Source of the DNA: Coniella vitis
Taxonomy: Eukaryota > Ascomycota > Sordariomycetes > Diaporthales > Schizoparmaceae
Direction: 5' to 3'
Assembly (NCBI GenBank): GCA_011317545.1
Contig: WUJK01000014.1
Span: 620,001 to 684,000 of the forward strand
Length of the DNA stretch: 64,000 nt
Part shown: positions 21,401 to 31,176 of the stretch, in pieces
Position numbering within the stretch: the stretch's first letter is position 1
How the letters are laid out: every line of letters begins with the position of its first letter
The notes under the pieces: generated by a model
The model's database searches: none
What the model was told of the DNA's origin: nothing
What the model saw: only the letters and a program-made list of their open reading frames with translations
Position numbers and translations under genes: made by a program

Positions 21401-21981
21401 AGATGTGCCTTCTTTCAGAGTTCCATCCTTGCGGACTTGGATAGAGAACTCAGAGACGAAGGAGAAAGAGGAGCTTCTGAAGCTGTGGGATTCGCATTTG
21501 GAAGAGGCAAAAGCTGGATGGCGGGAGCAGGGAGCAGGACATGCGATCTCGCAACGAATCAACACACCTACTCATGCGAGACGCATAACGCCAGGAAAGG
21601 TGACCGAACTTTCTGGCCTAGCAATGAGCGACGGCTTTGTCACCGAAGGTGAAGCCCAGGACAACGCAGCCTCGGAGCCAGCGTTGATGTTCTCTGAACA
21701 GAAGCTGGAATACGCTCATAGGGGGGGGATACTTGTTTGCCGTGGCTTTTGGTACGTGACTATTCTTTCACATTCTGAAAACTAGTAGACAACTGCTTAC
21801 GCCTCCCAACAGGAGCCTTGATCGCAATACTAATACCAATGCTCTGGAGCAAAGCCGCAAGTATGGTCTCGTCATAATTGCTGAATGGTCAACGGCAGGG
21901 GAGGAGGAGTCCTTCAATATCAAATCATGCTGTCTGGGATTATATCCAAAAATCCCAAATCTCCCAGCACCTGACTTTTGA
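18500..21981 (+). CDS. NACHT-domain NLR (STAND NTPase), start and C-terminal junction uncertain
   Basis: Signal-transducing NTPase of the fungal NLR class. Coding blocks are 18500-18924, 18996-19459 and 19519-21162 or -21170, then a tail to 21751 and 21813-21981, with agreeing phases at the clear introns. N-terminal about 140 aa: helical NLR-type domain beginning DPVTAIGLASGILSFITFG. NACHT: Walker A GKMGSGKST near residue 267 and Walker B CFFIDGLDEF near 385, followed by a CISSREE sensor-like strand. A winged-helix-like region has CCRGLVEAPYGSLVYAHRSVADYM. The tail contains one ankyrin-like piece (IRVLLQHGPNPN) and no clear WD or ankyrin array. Two problems: the codon where Met is expected is ATA (18500), and TGA at 21168-21170 interrupts a frame that continues sensibly. 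A 63-bp intron 21163-21225 would remove the TGA. It may be functional or a recent pseudogene. Confidence 0.78.
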
Positions 21982-22559
21982 ATACTTGGGGAGGCTTATA
22001 CAAGAGAAATGCATTACTGGTAAAATGAAACAGACAAGGAATGGAGAGACAGCAGCCCGGAAAGGACAGACTAATCATTACCAGTCCAATCAAAGGCAAC
22101 TAACTAATTCCGTGCTTTCCAACTAACCAATATGCGCTCGAGACCTGTCGTCCCCGTATATCGTGTAAACCCTAACCCCCAGATCTCTCTGTCACAGTTT
22201 GGGAATGGCCGTCGAACGTGACGTCTTCTTAGACATGTTTATTAAAGACTGAGAAGCATAAGAGAAGAATTTACGGGGATTTTATATTCTCACCCAAGGT
22301 CTAGGACCGCCTCTTGTGTATCCTTCGTGAAATGGCGCACCTTCTGCCATGACGACTGCGTCAAAAAGAGTCATGCTGATGTGGTAATCATTACTTACTT
22401 ACATATTCTCACGTGGGGAAAGCTTGAACTAGAAGGCAATTAAACACTCACCAGGCGCCCGATCCAACCAAGAAATAAAACACCACATTCTTCCTTCTCC
22501 AAAGGTCCAACAATTGGCAATTTGTTTGGCTCTACACAAACAACCCAGTTGTAGTTGTC
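21982..22559. other. intergenic region upstream of THI6
   Basis: About 580 bp holding the NLR 3' flank and the THI6 promoter. I see no gene and no recognisable thiamine-pyrophosphate riboswitch core here. Confidence 0.45.
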
Positions 22560-24443
22560 ATGGCATCTTCCACAAGAGCGGGTGGCCGTGTGCCCCAGAT
22601 AGACTACACTCTTTACTTGGTGACCGACTCGACGCCCGCTATTCTGGGCGACAAGGACATTTGCGACGTGGTCGACCGTGCCATCCAGGGCGGAGTCACC
22701 ATTGTCCAATTCAGGGACAAGACAAGCGACACGGGCGTGCTTGTGTCGACCGCGAGGAAGCTGCACCAAGTCACGAAAAAGTACAGCGTGCCGCTGCTCA
22801 TCAACGACCGAGTCGACGTCGCTCTTGCGGTGGACTGCGAGGGCGTGCATCTGGGCCAGGATGACATGGGTGAGCAATTTGTACAATCCGTGTTCCCAGT
22901 AAAGGAATTTAGCACGCTGATTTTTTGTTTGTTTGGACACAACAAGACATTGCGACCGCAAGGCAATTACTGGGCAAAGAAAAGGTCATTGGAATTTCAG
23001 CCAACACAATCGAGGAGGCCATCATTGCGTGCGAGCAAGGCGCAGACTATCTCGGCATTGGGACGATATTCTCAACCCAGACGTGAGTCCATCTTCTTGC
23101 ACCACTCCTTGCTTCGTTGCATCCGCTTCGAAAAATTGACACCAAGAGCAGCAAAAAGGACATCAAGTCTGTTATAGGCCCTGATGGATTAAGGCAGACT
23201 CTTGAAGAGCTCCACGAAAAGGGCTATGGACACATACCTATTGTTTGTATTGGAGGCATGAACGCCTCAAATGTTGCTCAGGTCATGCTTCGCGCATCGC
23301 CGGCCACAAACCCACTGGACGGTGTCGCTGTCGTCAGCGCCATCATGGCTGCCGAGGACCCCAAAGCAGCATCGAGGGAACTTCTCGATCTTATCAGGCA
23401 GAGCGACAGGCAGAACAGGGAGCAACAGCCCAGCTCCAAGTCGGTACTCGCCAAAACAAAGCGCGAGCTCCTAGACCTAGTCCCTAAAACCATCAAGACG
23501 GTCCACGAGAACAAGCCTCTGTCTCACAACATGACTAACTTGGTGAGAATTTATTGCAGAGATCCCAGCTAATGATAGCTGGCGGCTGACAAAGAAGTAG
23601 GTGGTCCAAAACTTTGCGGCCAACATTGCCCTGGCTGTTGGCGCATCTCCAATCATGGCCAATTACGGCGAGGAAGCAGCTGATTTAGCCAAGTTGGGAG
23701 GCGCTCTAGTCATCAATATGGGAACCGTAACGCCGGAGGGACTCGAGAACTATAAGAAGGCACTTCGAGCATACAATGCTGCCGGGAGACCAGTGGTCTT
23801 TGATCCAGTTGGGTAAGCACTTGCAAGATTATAACACATACTTACCATCATTCAGCATTTCACTTACACAAACCTCTATCGCAGCGCTGGAGCAACTTCT
23901 GTTCGCAGAGCAGCAGTCAAGGAGATTCTGAGCGCCGGCCACATCGACATCATCAAAGGCAACGAGAGTGAGGTCAAGACCGTGTACGGCAGCAGCGACG
24001 GCGAAACTCAGCGTGGCGTTGACAGCAGCAGCACACTGTCGCACGCAGAAAAGGTTCAGCTCGTCCGTGAACTGGCGACCCGTGAACAGGCCATTGTCGT
24101 CATGACCGGCAAGACAGATCTAGTAAGCGACGGGTCAAGAACCGTTGCCATTGCCAATGGCCACGAGTACCTGGGCATGGTCACCGGCACGGGCTGCACG
24201 CTGGGAACAACCATATCCGCCATGGTGGCTGCCACTCGCGAGAGGGAGGACCAGCTGGCGGCGGTGGTTGCGGGTATCCTCCTCTTTGAGATTGCAGCAG
24301 AGACAGCGGCGAGCGAGAACAGTGTCAAGGGGCCTGGTTCGTTCGTGCCCGCTTTTTTGGACGCGCTGTATCGAATTCGGACGGCAACGGCTGCTAGCCA
24401 TGTGTCGTGGCTTGACGGGGAGAAGATTACTCTGGAATCTTGA
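22560..24443 (+). CDS. THI6: bifunctional thiamine-phosphate synthase / hydroxyethylthiazole kinase
   Basis: Two steps of thiamine synthesis in the cytosol: phosphorylation of hydroxyethylthiazole (C-terminal kinase) and its joining to HMP-pyrophosphate to form thiamine phosphate (N-terminal TIM-barrel). Exons 22560-22869, 22947-23082, 23152-23542, 23601-23812 and 23885-24443; 535 aa, the family size. The N-terminal half shows [56 protein letters not shown] and [10 protein letters not shown]. The kinase half begins at about 290 with [28 protein letters not shown] and has [28 protein letters not shown] and the GTGCTLGTT phosphate-binding motif. The domain order is that of fungal Thi6. The splice choices around 22870-22946 and 23083-23151 are set by conserved sequence and phase. 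Confidence 0.96.
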
Positions 24444-24863
24444 GGATCTCTTCAATTGTTCATTGAGCTCTGTATGACTTCGCAGAATCACACGGACTAT
24501 TCTAGTATGTTTCAATAAAGAAAAGGAAAAATGGAAAAATCTCCCCGCTTGACTATTCTGCTTTTTTTTGTATTCTGCTTTTATTCTGCGATGCTCGGAT
24601 CCGGTGATCCACTCGCCCGAGCCGGGCTTCAACCCCCCGGGCCGAGCATCGGAAGCAATGAGTAGATCACGCTAACCCCCGCATTCCGGGGCCGACTCGG
24701 CATTCACTTATGTGGAAGGAACCCCGCGATTGGCCCATGCCCTCTTCAACCGTTCAACTGCTTCTGACTTCTTCTCAACTCAACGTCCATACTCTCTTGT
24801 TCCTCGACGCTCTCTCCGATCGACCCCTACGATAGACCATAACCTACACCATTCAATACTGCT
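24444..24863. promoter_or_regulatory. THI6 3' flank and isochorismatase promoter
   Basis: About 420 bp. A candidate AATAAA polyadenylation signal is in TTCAATAAAG near 24514-24519. The GC-rich middle carries the inverted repeat listed separately. The last 100 bp are C/T-rich, typical of fungal leaders. Confidence 0.5.
24590..24650. repeat. 61-bp inverted repeat with GATGCTCGG arms
   Basis: GATGCTCGG at 24590-24598 is matched by its exact reverse complement CCGAGCATC at 24642-24650. The interior adds partial CCGG-rich pairing. It could form a hairpin or present inverted CGG triplets of the kind bound by Zn2Cys6 factors. Function is not shown. Confidence 0.6.
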
Positions 24864-26052
24864 ATGATCGGCACAAGTACCACTTTACGCATTCCGACCC
24901 TCCGAAGCGCCATCGTCAACACCCAATCGCGGAGCCAAACACTCTCCTTTCAAGCAGCCTCCTCCCGCCTCACTGTCTATAATCCCCGAGCTCGGCTCCG
25001 GTCCTCCACCATGGCGACCGCCTCAGCGACCAGACAGCGTTTAGGTACGGTGTCCCGAGCCGTTCAAAATGTTTGAACTCGATCAGAGTGACTGATTTGA
25101 CCGATTGAACGAACGACTTAGACAACTCGGCCATCTTGTACGTACCGCGCGAACCCCCCCCCCCAAGGCACAGCTCACCTCGACCTCTTTTGAAAATGCT
25201 CCAGCGATCCTCGTACTTGCGCAGTAACCGCATTTCAACTCACTCTGTCCACAGCATCTGCGATCTACAAGATAAATTCCGGCCCGCAATCCACGAGTTC
25301 GACAAGGTGTAAGTCGTCCCCCCCCCCCCTTCCCCCTTTCCCTCCCTGGATCTTACTCTCTCTTCCTTGATCCACCCAAATATCAACATTCCATACGCAG
25401 ACAAACCATATCTATCTTGATTGATTCTGACCCCCGCTGATCCAACCCACATCCAATCCCAACCAGCATCCTCACCACCAACAAGATCCTCCGCGCAGCC
25501 GCAGCCCTCAACATCCCAACCTACTTCACCACCCAAAACGCCGCCCGCCTCGGGCCCATCGTCCCCGAGCTCCAACCCCATCTCTCAGATCCAAACTGCC
25601 GCGTGCCCAACGCAGATAAAACCCTATTCAGCATGTGGCTTCCAGAACTCGTCGAAGCACTCCCTACTCACCCTTCATCCCCTTCTTCATCTTCTTCCTC
25701 TCCATCCTCCAAAGCAGCAGACATCATACTCCTCGGCATCGAATCCCACATCTGCATCACCCAAACCACCCTCGACGCTCTCCGCGCCGGCCACAAAGTC
25801 TATCTCCTCGCCGACGGCATAAGTAGCTGCAACAGGGAAGAAGTGCCCCTGGCGCTGAACCGCTTACGTGCCGAGGGCGCCGTCGTGACAACAAGTGAGA
25901 GTTGGCTGTACGAAGCCGTGGGCGATGCGAGCGCGCCAGAGTTTAAGAGGCTGATTGGCGTTGTCAAGGAGTCGGTGCAGGATACCAAGAGAGCGTTGCA
26001 GGCGCTGGCGCCGGTGGCGGGTGGTGATGGAGATGCTGCTCCCAAAATATGA
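24864..26052 (+). CDS. isochorismatase-family hydrolase with putative mitochondrial presequence
   Basis: Exons 24864-25044, 25122-25137, 25255-25308 and 25467-26052; 278 aa. The second exon is only 16 bp, but it is required to link the presequence to the core in phase, giving NSAIFICDLQDKFRPAIHEFDKV. The core is the cysteine-hydrolase fold. The expected triad residues are visible: Asp in FICDLQDKF, Lys in the NADKTLFSMW segment and Cys in GIESHICIT. The family hydrolyses amide or vinyl-ether substrates; closest in layout are ISOC1/ISOC2-type proteins, whose substrates are not settled. The first 60 residues are rich in Arg, Ser and Thr with few acids, suggesting mitochondrial import, though a second ATG at codon 50 could yield a cytosolic form. 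The region between Leu110 and the ADIILLG strand holds a Ser/Pro run. Neighbouring THI6 is probably unrelated. Confidence 0.88.
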
Positions 26053-26686
26053 GTTTTGATGCGTATATGGCTCTTGTGATGATGGAAGGTGGTGAAGATA
26101 TCTATCTGGGCTTGGTTATGTACGAAGCCGGTCTCCATCTCAATAATATATATAGAAATCACTGCCCAGGCTATTCATGTCGGAGTTTAGCTCTACTGGG
26201 GTCTCACTTATCTACCAAAAGAAGGAAAAGGAGAAAGGAGAAAGGAGAGGAAAACACACCTCTCATCATCTTTGCGAATTTCACTTCCCTTAACGGGAAA
26301 CGCACTTACAGGGTGACCAAAGACCAAAAACCGGAGATAGCTTGCATTTTCTTTTTATTTAACAATATGTATTTGAGTCTTTACTTTCCGCTAGCCACGG
26401 TTGCGAGACCAATAGACCGGTTCAACGCATGATGACGCCTATTGGTGAAGGGTGAGAAGGAGGCAAGGGTTTCAAGGTGGGAAAATCACAAAGTAGAAGA
26501 AAACAAGTATCTAGAGTTTTAGTGCTCCTTTGACCTGCTAGTCATGCCATGCAACTGACTGTCTCTCTTACACTGCCATAGCTGTAATTGTTCCAAGACA
26601 GTGAGGTTTGGCCCGGCTACCTACCCACAGGTCCATTATACACATACCACGGACTCCCCCAAGAGAATGACATACTCTGGTCTCAT
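26053..26686. other. convergent intergenic spacer
   Basis: About 630 bp between convergent genes; A/G-rich around 26220-26255. No gene seen. Confidence 0.4.
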
Positions 26687-28706
26687 TTAGGCGGATGTAG
26701 CCGGCGTCTTTGGTTTCCCAGCGGAAGGGTCCAGTGGTTTTGCACCGCCAGTTGCGGGCGTCATCCAGGAAAAGGCCGAGGCGCCACCAACCGGGTTGGA
26801 GCGCGTGGCAGGAGCTTTGGGCTTGACATCTGCAGCAGTGGCCGAGGTTGGTGAAGGCGCAGCGGCCAGTCCCGGCGTGGCGCCGCTCACACTGCGTCGC
26901 ATGTTTTCCCATCGAACAGCTGGAGGTGTGGCGGCAGCGGCGGATGACACTCCGTTCGATTCCAGAACAGAGGCGCCACCCTGGCTTTTACGCCGATTTT
27001 CACCGCTAGGTCTCGCGGAAGCAGAAGATTGGTCAAAGGTCGGCCCGCTACGGTTGGATGATGACAAAGACACCGATTTCTGGGGCCGCAGAATCTTCAT
27101 GTTGCGTCCACCTCGACCACCAGCAGGCTGATATCCACTCAAGCCATTCTCCCGCTGTGACGATTCGTTGCCGCTGGTGGCTCCCTGACGCCAGGAACCC
27201 CAAATACCAGCGACCGATTCGCGCCGCTTGTCCTCACCTTGTCCGACATTCTCCTTGCCGACACTGTCTGTTACACTCGGAGCAGCTTCCTTTTGCTGCG
27301 GTTCACTACCACTATCCGAGGGCAGACTGGTGCCGGTGCTCTTGCTTGGATAACCGGACGGCGGAGTCACCGCCGAGAATGGAGAGTGCAACTCGTATGT
27401 CTCAGCCTCAGGCTGCGAAACGCCATCTTCTACTGGCTCTGTCTCCCGTGCCGTGGCGGATCCACCTCGGGAGTCGCCAGACACAAACTCAGGCGCACTG
27501 GCATTCAACTTGGGCTTCTCAGGCACAATGTTCACAGTTGTTATGTGCTTGTAAGTGGACTCGTCCTCGGGCCGAACAAAGGGGACAGAAAGTCTATCAC
27601 GATCATCTCCGTTCCCAAAAAGAGACATTCGGTTCTGTGACAAGAGCAAGTCGGCACTGTTGGCGCGTAGCGTGTCGCTACCAATGAAGATGCGTATGTC
27701 CTTTCGGTTATCGCTACCATCTGCTTGCTCTGTTCCCGTAATCTCGAAATCGACATGGATGAAGGGCACGTGTTGAGACGAATTGGAGCGAGAGTGGTGC
27801 TGCGACACAGTCGCTTCAGCAAAGTATACAGGCAATTCGATACGCAGAACTCCGTTCATGTTTCTATGGGCGTCATTCTCGAGGTTGAGGTCCTTGAGAA
27901 GTGAATAGTGCACGGTCGATTTTTGCGAGCCACTGCACACCACAGCGTACAAAAGCGTGTCATGCGAGTACTGAGTAGTCAGCCAGCAGCGAACAATGGA
28001 GGGAAAGGAGCCGAGAAACATTAACCCAGGAGGCGGTCCCGCAATGTCGATTGGCGAGGATTCTTCGTCGTCATCACGAGCGCCAATCAAGAGGTCGAGG
28101 CCAAGGCTACTAGTACGACCCGATGCCATGGAATGGAACGAATGGACTGAGTGGCCAGCCGAGCTGTGTCTGCCGTCTGATTTGTGAGAATATGTCCGTT
28201 CCATCAAGGATGGGCCACCAAGTCCACTTGAGGGCCTGGTAGGACCAAATTCTCCTGGTTGGCGTCCAGTCTGGCCCCAATTCGAACCATGGAGTGTCGT
28301 CTCGTCGAAACGGACACTATTGGCCCGGGATGCGGCCCCTCGCCGAGTAGGTTCCTCATCGGCATCGAGATGAAGTGAGCCTATGAGATTTTGGCTTTGT
28401 TCGTCGTCAAAGTCGTCAAAGACCTGGTTGTTTGGTATCTGCACCGGTCCTGTACGCAGTATCAGCGGCTGAAGTCGCAAGAGATGTAAAAAGATACCAT
28501 CAAACCTTACCATGTTGCGGAGTCCCTCCTAGAACGCTAGGGAAGGGAGAAGGGTTCCAAACGGACTTGATGGCAGCGTCCTCTGTTTGGCGCCTTTCCA
28601 AACGCATCAATCGCTCGGCATGGTTGGCCTGCACGAACTGAACTTGCTTCACTTCCATCTGGACATTATGAAGTTCTTGGTGGAGGGGCGTGAAACGAGG
28701 ATCCAT
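26687..28706 (-). CDS. conserved fungal protein with apparent degenerate retropepsin-like domain
   Basis: Two exons, 28706-28511 and 28449-26687 (GTAAGG donor, ACAG acceptor, phase 1), about 652 aa. It starts MDPRFTPLHQELHNVQMEVK, a predicted coiled-coil segment. After an acidic, Ser-rich stretch, residues about 203-340 show a pattern like Ddi1/retropepsin folds: strands before YAVVCSGSQKSTVHYSLLKDL (where the catalytic DSG/DTG would lie, here CSG near residue 237), and later IFIGSDTLRANSADLLLSQNRM followed by VPFV, like the LLGxDxL hallmark. The catalytic Asp is absent, so it would not be an active aspartic protease of normal type. The C-terminal 300 residues are Ser/Pro/Gly-rich and disordered, ending in Ala/Pro repeats. 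I recall similar proteins carrying vague ubiquitin-hydrolase names, but no such catalytic motif is visible. Confidence 0.78.
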
Positions 28707-30234
28707 GCCAGACCGAACTAACTGTGTGGCTTGCACTGAGAGTTTCCGTCGTTGCTGTAGCTGTCAAACGGCCCGAAAAGTCCCAGACGGCAGTACCCAG
28801 CAAGTGGCAAGGGCTGGTGTGATTGCTGCAAGGACAACGATGTAGGAGCCGTGCACACGGGTGTTGAGCAGCTGAGGTCACACGAGGATTTTGACCATGC
28901 GGTTCTGTTTTCCTTTTGGAGACGAGCTTCAGCTTTCGGACGGTCTCGCTGCTGTAGTGCTTTATATTTTTGAATCCTCGATCTCCGTGTATCAGATCAC
29001 CAGGTCACCCACACCCACATCGCACAAAGACCAGAAGGCCTTCCTGCGATGTCACCAGCCCTTGTTGTGGCTCTGATCCCGTTCACAAGCCCACGTGTAT
29101 ATTTCGGCAGTTTCTCAATTTCAAAGTATGGGGGTTTCGATGTGTCTTGTACGTTCGAGGACTGAGCAGCACCGAAAGATGAGAAAAAGATCACGAGGTG
29201 TTGGACAGGTAAGAATTGCTGAGCGTCTGTGCAAATGTCGGTGGTGCACTGGGCGGCCGCAAAGGGAGTGCTATTCGCAGTAGGAGCTGACCGTCAGCTT
29301 CAAGCGAGGCTCCTTTGAATTGCTTGGACGGTAGGACGTTTCGAAACAAGTAAGTAGAGTCAACCTGGAAGACGAAAGCCAAAAGATAGTCAAGCACAGA
29401 GTCGGAAACGGCTGGCTCAGAGGCCAAAAAAAAAAAAAAGATTCTGCCCTTGGAATGCAACGAGGCAAAGTTGAGAGATTGATTGAACTTGAGAATCGGA
29501 AGGACTGCGAGAGCCAGCACGGGCAGGGTTGGATCTGGCTCTCGAGGGAGAGGCTGGCAGGCCGTGCTAACAACGGGCGGGTGGAGGTGGATGATTGAGT
29601 GAGCAGGTGGAGGGCTGCCAAGTGGTGGTGGTCGGATCGGTGAACGAGGGCAGGGCAGGGCCGAGCTTGGGCTGGACAGAAAAGGTTGCGGCGAGGCGTG
29701 GTTGAGTAGATGTCTGGGTGTTGCAAAGGCGAAGTTTGGGGGTGCTTATTCAGTTCACATCAACTGTGCTGTTGCACCCTGGTCCGACAGTGACGACGAC
29801 GGCAGGACCAAAAGGTGTATCCACTCTCCCCCGTGGAGCGCGCATCCCTGCCACTCCTTTTTCATGTCTCATTGTTTTTTTTTACATATAGGTAGAACAT
29901 GTCCAGGCGACGTCTTATGTAAGCTGCTGCCACGCTGGGCTGGGCTGTTGTTGTGCTTCGCGAAGGCTACGGCGGAGGAATGGATACATACGGTATTGAG
30001 TGCAAGTACCCAGGTACCCTGCTACATAGTATATTGATGGGCACTACCTAGGGGCTCAGAGCCTAGAGTAGCCTGAGTAGGTACTTTCAGGGGACTTGCT
30101 TTCCACTGAGCCGGCCCCTACACGAACCACCTGGTGGTATACTTATTTAGTAAAACAGCCCCCTTTCTAGGACCGACTAGAATTCTCAAGACACATCGTC
30201 CTGGCAACATTGAAGGCATTGAGATATGGCCCAA
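28707..30234. other. 1.5-kb intergenic region
   Basis: Promoter and leader of the minus-strand gene at 26.7-28.7 kb and the 3' flank of the esterase gene. A run of A at about 29428-29440. A short-repeat patch at 29990-30110 carries GGTACC/ACCTAGG-like words and a TACATAGTA at 30023-30031. No gene is supported. Confidence 0.45.
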
Positions 30235-31176
30235 TCACTCCTTCAGCCACGGCGCCTGCCTCCACTCGGGATACACATAGCCCTCCGTCCCCTGGTTGGG
30301 AAAAGCAGGCTCCAGCTCAGGCTGCACGAGGCCCCAGAGCACCTTGTACGCCTCGCCGCTCAAGTGCAACCCGTCCGGCAACAGCTGTTCCAGGTAGCCG
30401 CGGCGCCCGCCCTCGAGGGACCCCAGCGGCGGCTGGCTGGCGTCCCAGCCCTGTGTGTTGGCAATGGCCGTGTCCATGAGCGCCTTTTGCAGGTCAATCA
30501 GCACGGTGCCGGGGACGGCTGCCGCGACCTCGCGCGCCGCCTGCGAGTAGAGTGCGCTGCGCGCCGTCAGCCGCAGCGTGTGCTTGTACTTGGGCGTGTC
30601 GAGCTCCGTCGTGCGGATCTCGTCCAGCGGCGGAGGCGTCACGACAAGGATCTTGGCCTGGTGCGCTGTGATGCGCGGGTGCGTGATAATGCGCTGTAGG
30701 TTGGCCTTGTACTGCTCGAGAGGCAGGCCCTGGTTGTCTTCTTCCTGGGGTAGCGCGGCATCGTTGGCGCCCAGGAGAACGATCTGGATGGATGACCCTG
30801 TCAAAAACTCTGCTGTACATCTAGCTTGGGTTGGGAGAGCGGCCAAAACCGACCAGGTACTTCATCTTGGGGCCACCAGCAGTGCGCTCTGGAAAGACTT
30901 GCTCCAGGATCTTAAGAGCCTGCGAGGTGTTGTAGCCCGAGAAGCCTCTGTTGACCACATCGTATCGTCGCGAACAGTCTAAGCCAGGGTGTAGCAAGAA
31001 GGTGTGAGCATGCAACACTCACTCAAGCCCCCGTAGTCTGAGGGGGACAGCTCAGCAGCCCACTCACGTTTCTGAACCGCTGCGAAGAATGAGAAGCCAT
31101 TCTGCACATCCACGCAAGCCTCAAAAAGAGAGTCGCCGAACAAGACGACCTGTTCATAGGGTGCCTGGTCCTGCAT
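30235..31176 (-). CDS. IAH1: GDSL/SGNH esterase, IAH1-like
   Basis: SGNH-hydrolase related to yeast isoamyl acetate-hydrolysing esterase. Exons (minus) 31176-31068, 30978-30854 and 30783-30235; about 260 aa. Block I is VVLFGDSLFEACV (nucleophile Ser in GDS). The VVNRGFSGYNT segment supplies the block II Gly, LLGANDAALPQ supplies block III (Asn), and LPDGLHLSGEAY supplies the catalytic Asp and His near the C-terminus. There is no signal peptide, so it should act inside the cell on short-chain esters. The first ATG in frame is at 31176, nine codons before the first strand. The second intron uses a weak GTCGGT donor; a GTTTTG donor four bases downstream with an earlier acceptor would add a few residues and remains possible. 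Confidence 0.88.

Noticed and set aside
22140..22559. Possible thiamine-pyrophosphate riboswitch upstream of THI6
   Set aside because: I could not find the conserved CUGAGA and related core elements; fungal TPP switches are better known in other thiamine genes.
24590..24660. GGTTGAAGCCC on the minus strand inside the inverted repeat, like a tRNA T arm
   Set aside because: The invariant GTTC core is broken and no acceptor stem or A box is present.
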